DNA from: Candidatus Eiseniibacteriota bacterium
GTDB taxonomy: Bacteria > Eisenbacteria > RBG-16-71-46 > CAIMUX01 > WJJG01
Length of the DNA: 7,237 bases
Assembly: GCA_016867695.1 (NCBI GenBank)
Contig: VGIY01000131.1
Location: forward strand, 1 to 7,237
Reading direction: 5' to 3'
The stretch's first letter is position 1. Every line of letters begins with the position of its first letter. Positions 4,200 to 7,237 of this stretch are shown one piece after another. The notes below the pieces were generated by a model. That model saw only the letters and a list, made by a program, of their open reading frames with translations. It did not search any database and was not told the DNA's origin. A program made the position numbers and the translations under genes.

Positions 4200-5402
4200 A
4201 TGTACGGCAGGATCCGTGACGACCTGGTCAAGGGCCTGGAGGAGATCCGCGGGGCGGGTCTCTACAAGGAAGAGCGGGTCATCACGACCCATCAGGGCGC
4301 GCGCATCAAGGTCAGCACCGGCCAGGAGGTGCTCAACTTCTGCGCCAACAACTACCTCGGCCTCTCCTCGCACCCCAGGCTGCTCGAGGCGGCCCACGCG
4401 GCGCTCGATCGCTGGGGCTACGGCATGTCCTCGGTGCGCTTCATCTGCGGCACGCAGGAGATCCACAAGACGCTCGAGCGCAAGGTGGCCGACTTCCTCG
4501 GCAAGGAGGACTGCATCCTCTACGCCGCCTGCTTCGACGCCAACGGCGGGGTCTTCGAGCCCTTCATGGACAAGGACACGGCCATCCTCACCGACGCGCT
4601 CAACCACGCTTCCGTGATCGACGGCATCCGCCTGACCAAGGCGCAGCGCCACATCGTCCAGCACCTGGATCTGGCCGACATGGAGGCCAAGCTCAAGGAG
4701 TCCCAGGGCGCCCGCTACCGCCTGATCGCCACCGACGGCGTCTTCTCCATGGACGGCGACATCGCCCCCCTGAAGGAGATCTGCGATCTCGCCGAGAAGT
4801 ACGACGCCCTGGTGATGGTCGACGACTCCCACGCCACCGGCTTCATGGGCCGGACGGGGCGCGGCACGCACGAGTACCGCGATGTGATGAAGCGCGTCGA
4901 CCTGATCACGACCACCTTCGGCAAGGCGCTCGGCGGGGCTTCCGGCGGCTGCGTCGCCGGCCCGCAGGAGATGATCGACTGGCTGCGGCAGAAGTCGCGC
5001 CCCTACCTCTTCTCGAACACGCTGCCGCCGATCGTGGCCGCGGGCACCTGCGCGGTGATGGACCTGCTCTCCGCGACGACCGAGCTGCGCGACAAGCTCG
5101 AGCGCAACCAGCGCCTCTTCCGCAAGCTGATGACGGAGGCGGGCTTCGACATCCGCCCCGGAGACCACCCGATCGTCCCGATCATGTTCGGCAAGTTCCC
5201 CAACGACGCCCCGCTGGCCCAGGAGTTCGCCCGCCGGCTGCTGGCCGAGGGCATCTACGTGATCGGCTTCTCCTTCCCGGTCGTCCCGCGCGGCCAGGCG
5301 CGCATCCGCGTGCAGCTCTCGGCGGCTCACGAGGATGAGCACATCCGCAAGGCGGTCGAGGCCTTCACCAAGGTGGGCAAGGCGCTGAAGGTGATCGCCT
5401 AG
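4200..5402 (+). CDS. kbl: 2-amino-3-ketobutyrate CoA ligase (glycine C-acetyltransferase)
   Basis: This PLP enzyme converts 2-amino-3-ketobutyrate plus CoA to glycine and acetyl-CoA, the second step of threonine breakdown after threonine dehydrogenase, in the cytoplasm. Its 400 residues match the usual family length. Visible family features are LYKEERVITTHQGARI (21-36), NFCANNYLGLSSHP (46-59), VRFICGTQ (79-86), CFDANGG (111-117), DALNHASVIDG (132-142; His136 should stack on PLP), ATDGVFSMDGD (177-187), VDDSHATGF (207-215; Asp208 and His211) and the Schiff-base lysine Lys242 in TFGKALGGASGG. The PYLFSNTLPP segment and the final GKALKVIA also agree with E. coli Kbl as I remember it, so BioF or serine palmitoyltransferase are less likely. 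ATG 4200 follows GGGAGGGAGG (4186-4195); an upstream in-frame ATG at 4056 would lie ahead of the promoter. No tdh gene is seen in the window. The downstream transporter gene starts 87 nt later. Confidence 0.96.
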   Translation: MYGRIRDDLVKGLEEIRGAGLYKEERVITTHQGARIKVSTGQEVLNFCANNYLGLSSHPRLLEAAHAALDRWGYGMSSVRFICGTQEIHKTLERKVADFLGKEDCILYAACFDANGGVFEPFMDKDTAILTDALNHASVIDGIRLTKAQRHIVQHLDLADMEAKLKESQGARYRLIATDGVFSMDGDIAPLKEICDLAEKYDALVMVDDSHATGFMGRTGRGTHEYRDVMKRVDLITTTFGKALGGASGGCVAGPQEMIDWLRQKSRPYLFSNTLPPIVAAGTCAVMDLLSATTELRDKLERNQRLFRKLMTEAGFDIRPGDHPIVPIMFGKFPNDAPLAQEFARRLLAEGIYVIGFSFPVVPRGQARIRVQLSAAHEDEHIRKAVEAFTKVGKALKVIA

Positions 5403-5489
5403 ACGCCGGCCGACACACGCCCCGGGGGCCGCTCCTCTCCGGGACACCGGCGCGGAGCATCCGGCGGAGGAGTCGCCGCGGGAGGGAGC

Positions 5490-7100
5490 ATGGCCATCGG
5501 CAACGGAGTCGAGGAGCGGGAGACCTGGTCCTCGAGGCGCGCCTTCGTGCTGGCCGCCATCGGGTCGGCCATCGGCCTGGGGAACATCTGGCGCTTCCCC
5601 TTCATCTGCTACGAGAACGGCGGCGGCGCCTTCCTCATCGCCTTCGTCGTCGCGCTCATGACCGCTGGCATCCCGCTGCTCGTCCTCGAGTTCGGCATCG
5701 GCCACTCGACTCGCGGCGCGGCGCCCAAGGCGATGCGCTCGATCCACCCGCGCATGGAGTGGTTCGGCTGGGCGGCGACCGGCATCGGCTTCGTCATCTG
5801 CGCCTACTACGCGGTCATCATGAGCTACTGCGCCAACTACGCCGTCCACTCGCTCACGCTGGCCTGGGGCGGCGATGCGGCGGGCTTCTTCTATCGCGAC
5901 GTCGTCGGCCTGACGACGGTCCGGGTCGACTCCGCGACGGCCGCCGCGGCCGACAGCCTGCGCAGCGCCGGCGCCGCGGTCCCCGAGGAGATGATCGCCC
6001 GTCCCTGGTCGCTCGGCCGCTTCATGCCCTGGGTCGCGGTCGGACTCCTCTTCAGCTGGGTCTGCATCGTCCTGTCGATCTGGAAGGGCACGAAGACCGT
6101 CGGCAAGGTCGTCTACGCGACCGTGCTGCTACCCTGGGCGCTGCTGATCGTCTTCGTCGTCCGCGGCGTCACGCTGCCCGGGTCGGCCGAAGGCCTGCGC
6201 TTCTACCTGCATCCCGAGTTCGCCGGACTGCTCCAGCCGAGCGTCTGGCTGGCCGCCTACACCCAGGTCTTCTTCAGCCTCTCCGTCGGCTTCGCGATCA
6301 TGATCGCCTACTCGAGCTTCCTGCCGCGGCGCAGCGACATCGTCGCCAGCGCCTTCATCATCGGCATCGCCGATGCGCTGACGGCCATCCTGGGCGGATT
6401 CGCCGTCTTCGGCGCGCTCGGCTACAAGGCCCACCTGGCCGGGGTGCCGGTCGCCAGCGTGGTCCAGTCGGGCCCGGGGCTGACCTTCGTCGCCTACCCG
6501 GACATCATCAGCAACCTCCCCGTGCCCCACCTCTTCGGCATCCTTTTCTTTCTGATGCTGCTCACCCTGGCCATCGACTCGGCCTTCTCGCTGGTCGAGG
6601 CGGTGGCCGCGGCCACGCGCGACAAGTGGGGCTGGTCGCACCGCCGGGCGAATCTCACCGTCGGCGGGATCGCCTTCCTCTGCGGCCTTCCGCTGACCTT
6701 CGGCGTCGGCCTGCACTGGCTCGACATCGTCGACCGCTTCATGAACCAGATCGGGTTGAGCCTCGTCGTGCTCGGCGAGTGTCTCCTGATCGGCTACTAC
6801 TTCAAGAGCGAGCGCATGCGCAGGCATGTCAACGAGCTCTCCGACTTCGGCATCGGCCGGTGGTGGAACCTCTGCATCATGGCGATCACGCCGCTGGTCA
6901 TCCTCTGGCTCCTCGCCGCCGAGGTGATCGCCCGCATCCGGGAGCCCTACGGCGACAGCGGCCTGCGGTCGCAGGAGTTCGTCTTCGGCTGGCTGGTGCT
7001 CCTGCTGATCTTCGCCGCCGGCCTCCTGCTCGCCCGCGCCCGGGGCGCCGCGCCCCGGGGCACCGCGCGCCCGGGCCCCGCCCCCCCGGGGGGCCGCTAG
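5490..7100 (+). CDS. Sodium-dependent transporter, neurotransmitter:sodium symporter (SNF) family
   Basis: This is a 536-residue inner-membrane symporter of the LeuT fold, using the sodium gradient to import a small solute, most often an amino acid. TM1 carries the signature GSAIGLGNIWRFP (25-37), followed by ENGGGAFLI (42-50). About 12 hydrophobic segments can be placed: roughly 18-40, 47-70, 90-125, 178-198, 205-227, 250-275, 283-312, 345-376, 388-408, 410-436, 457-482 and 496-516. Sodium-site positions include Ala27, Asn32 and Ser263, and Asp363-Ser364 in TM8. The TM3-TM4 loop (about 127-175) is long and Ala-rich. The last 20 residues are Pro/Gly/Arg/Ala low complexity, encoded by a GC-rich hairpin region. 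Start ATG 5490 follows GGGAGGGAG (5480-5488). The 87-nt gap after kbl holds only weak inverted repeats (5404-5452), so co-transcription is likely. Family is sure; substrate is unknown, although the neighbour suggests threonine, glycine or another amino acid. Confidence 0.95.
   Translation: MAIGNGVEERETWSSRRAFVLAAIGSAIGLGNIWRFPFICYENGGGAFLIAFVVALMTAGIPLLVLEFGIGHSTRGAAPKAMRSIHPRMEWFGWAATGIGFVICAYYAVIMSYCANYAVHSLTLAWGGDAAGFFYRDVVGLTTVRVDSATAAAADSLRSAGAAVPEEMIARPWSLGRFMPWVAVGLLFSWVCIVLSIWKGTKTVGKVVYATVLLPWALLIVFVVRGVTLPGSAEGLRFYLHPEFAGLLQPSVWLAAYTQVFFSLSVGFAIMIAYSSFLPRRSDIVASAFIIGIADALTAILGGFAVFGALGYKAHLAGVPVASVVQSGPGLTFVAYPDIISNLPVPHLFGILFFLMLLTLAIDSAFSLVEAVAAATRDKWGWSHRRANLTVGGIAFLCGLPLTFGVGLHWLDIVDRFMNQIGLSLVVLGECLLIGYYFKSERMRRHVNELSDFGIGRWWNLCIMAITPLVILWLLAAEVIARIREPYGDSGLRSQEFVFGWLVLLLIFAAGLLLARARGAAPRGTARPGPAPPGGR
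7039..7095 (+). terminator. GC-only hairpin cluster at the 3' end of the transporter gene
   Basis: CCCGGGGCG (7039-7047) and CGCCCCGGG (7051-7059) form a perfect 9-bp stem with a 3-nt loop inside the coding sequence. GGCCCC (7074-7079) pairs with GGGGCC (7090-7095) just before the TAG at 7098, enclosing a C-run followed by a G-run. They could slow or stop transcription or protect the mRNA end. No T-run follows. Terminator function is tentative; the pairing is clear. Confidence 0.4.
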
Positions 7101-7112
7101 ACCGGGGCGCGC

Positions 7113-7196
7113 GGCGGGCGCGGGGCGACGCACGGCGGGCGCGGGGCGACGCACGGCGGGCGCGGGGCGACGCGGGGCGGGCGCGGGGCGGCGCGG
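7113..7196. repeat. 21-bp tandem repeat, four copies
   Basis: The unit GGCGGGCGCGGGGCGACGCAC occurs exactly at 7113-7133 and 7134-7154. Near-copies follow at 7155-7175 (two differences, last two bases GG) and 7176-7196 (three differences). The decay towards the 3' end fits slippage or unequal exchange followed by drift. It begins 12 bases after the transporter stop codon. No protein or RNA gene is apparent in it. Confidence 0.9.
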
Positions 7197-7227
7197 GGGC
7201 GCCACGGGGGCGCCACGGGGGCGTCAC
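7195..7227. repeat. 11-bp tandem repeat, three copies
   Basis: GGGGGCGCCAC occurs at 7195-7205 and 7206-7216, and with one change (GGGGGCGTCAC) at 7217-7227. It runs directly on from the 21-bp array with a 2-base overlap. GGCGCC in the unit is itself palindromic. Nothing else is seen up to the window end. Confidence 0.88.
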
Positions 7228-7237
7228 ACCACTGGGT

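Noticed and set aside
4131..5849. Very long antisense open frame (572 codons) opposite kbl
   Set aside because: It mirrors strongly G/C-ending codons of kbl, giving an Asp/Val/Ala/Gly/Arg-rich product with no domains; kbl itself is certain.
6129..7205. Antisense open frame opposite the transporter, with a repetitive RRPAPA N-terminus
   Set aside because: It is a shadow of the GC-rich coding strand and the tandem repeats, with no supported start or product.
7113..7227. CRISPR array
   Set aside because: The units are directly adjacent with no spacers, and the unit length and GC-only sequence fit simple tandem repeats.

Overview
The window reads as bacterial, Gram-negative and GC-rich. The signs are a lipoprotein-type signal peptide, Sec signal peptides, a FlgD-Ig-like C-terminal sorting domain and an 'FxYQGxL' secreted beta-domain protein. 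That combination is common in FCB-type and candidate phyla such as Eisenbacteria, Latescibacteria or Zixibacteria. The exact lineage is inferred and cannot be fixed from this sequence. All five recognised genes are on the + strand.

Region 1 (1-4020) looks like one regulatory unit. It opens with the C-terminal two thirds of a sigma-54 enhancer-binding protein (2-823; its N-terminus lies outside the window). After about 300 bases without a convincing gene comes a near-consensus -24/-12 sigma-54 promoter (1132-1147). A leader of about 195 nt follows, with mutually exclusive hairpins. Then come three consecutive genes for exported proteins: a probable lipoprotein of unknown family (1353-2210), a small protein made of little more than a signal peptide, a short repeat-like domain and a FlgD-Ig/T9SS-type sorting domain (2260-2802), and a modular beta-rich secreted protein (2868-3926). 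The unit closes with a perfect 14-bp hairpin (3987-4020). The simplest reading is an activator-controlled operon for surface or extracellular proteins. This is the least explained and most interesting part of the window.

Region 2 (4021-7100) looks like ordinary metabolism. A good sigma-70-type promoter (4108-4137), with a perfect 8-8-8 inverted repeat overlapping its -35 box, precedes kbl (4200-5402; 2-amino-3-ketobutyrate CoA ligase, threonine/glycine metabolism). A sodium-dependent transporter of the neurotransmitter:sodium symporter family follows 87 nt later (5490-7100) and is probably co-transcribed. The transporter probably moves an amino acid, but its substrate cannot be read from the sequence.

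Region 3 (7030-7237) is extremely GC-rich. The 3' end of the transporter gene runs into strong hairpins, then a 21-bp tandem repeat (four copies) and an 11-bp tandem repeat (three copies). No gene is seen there.
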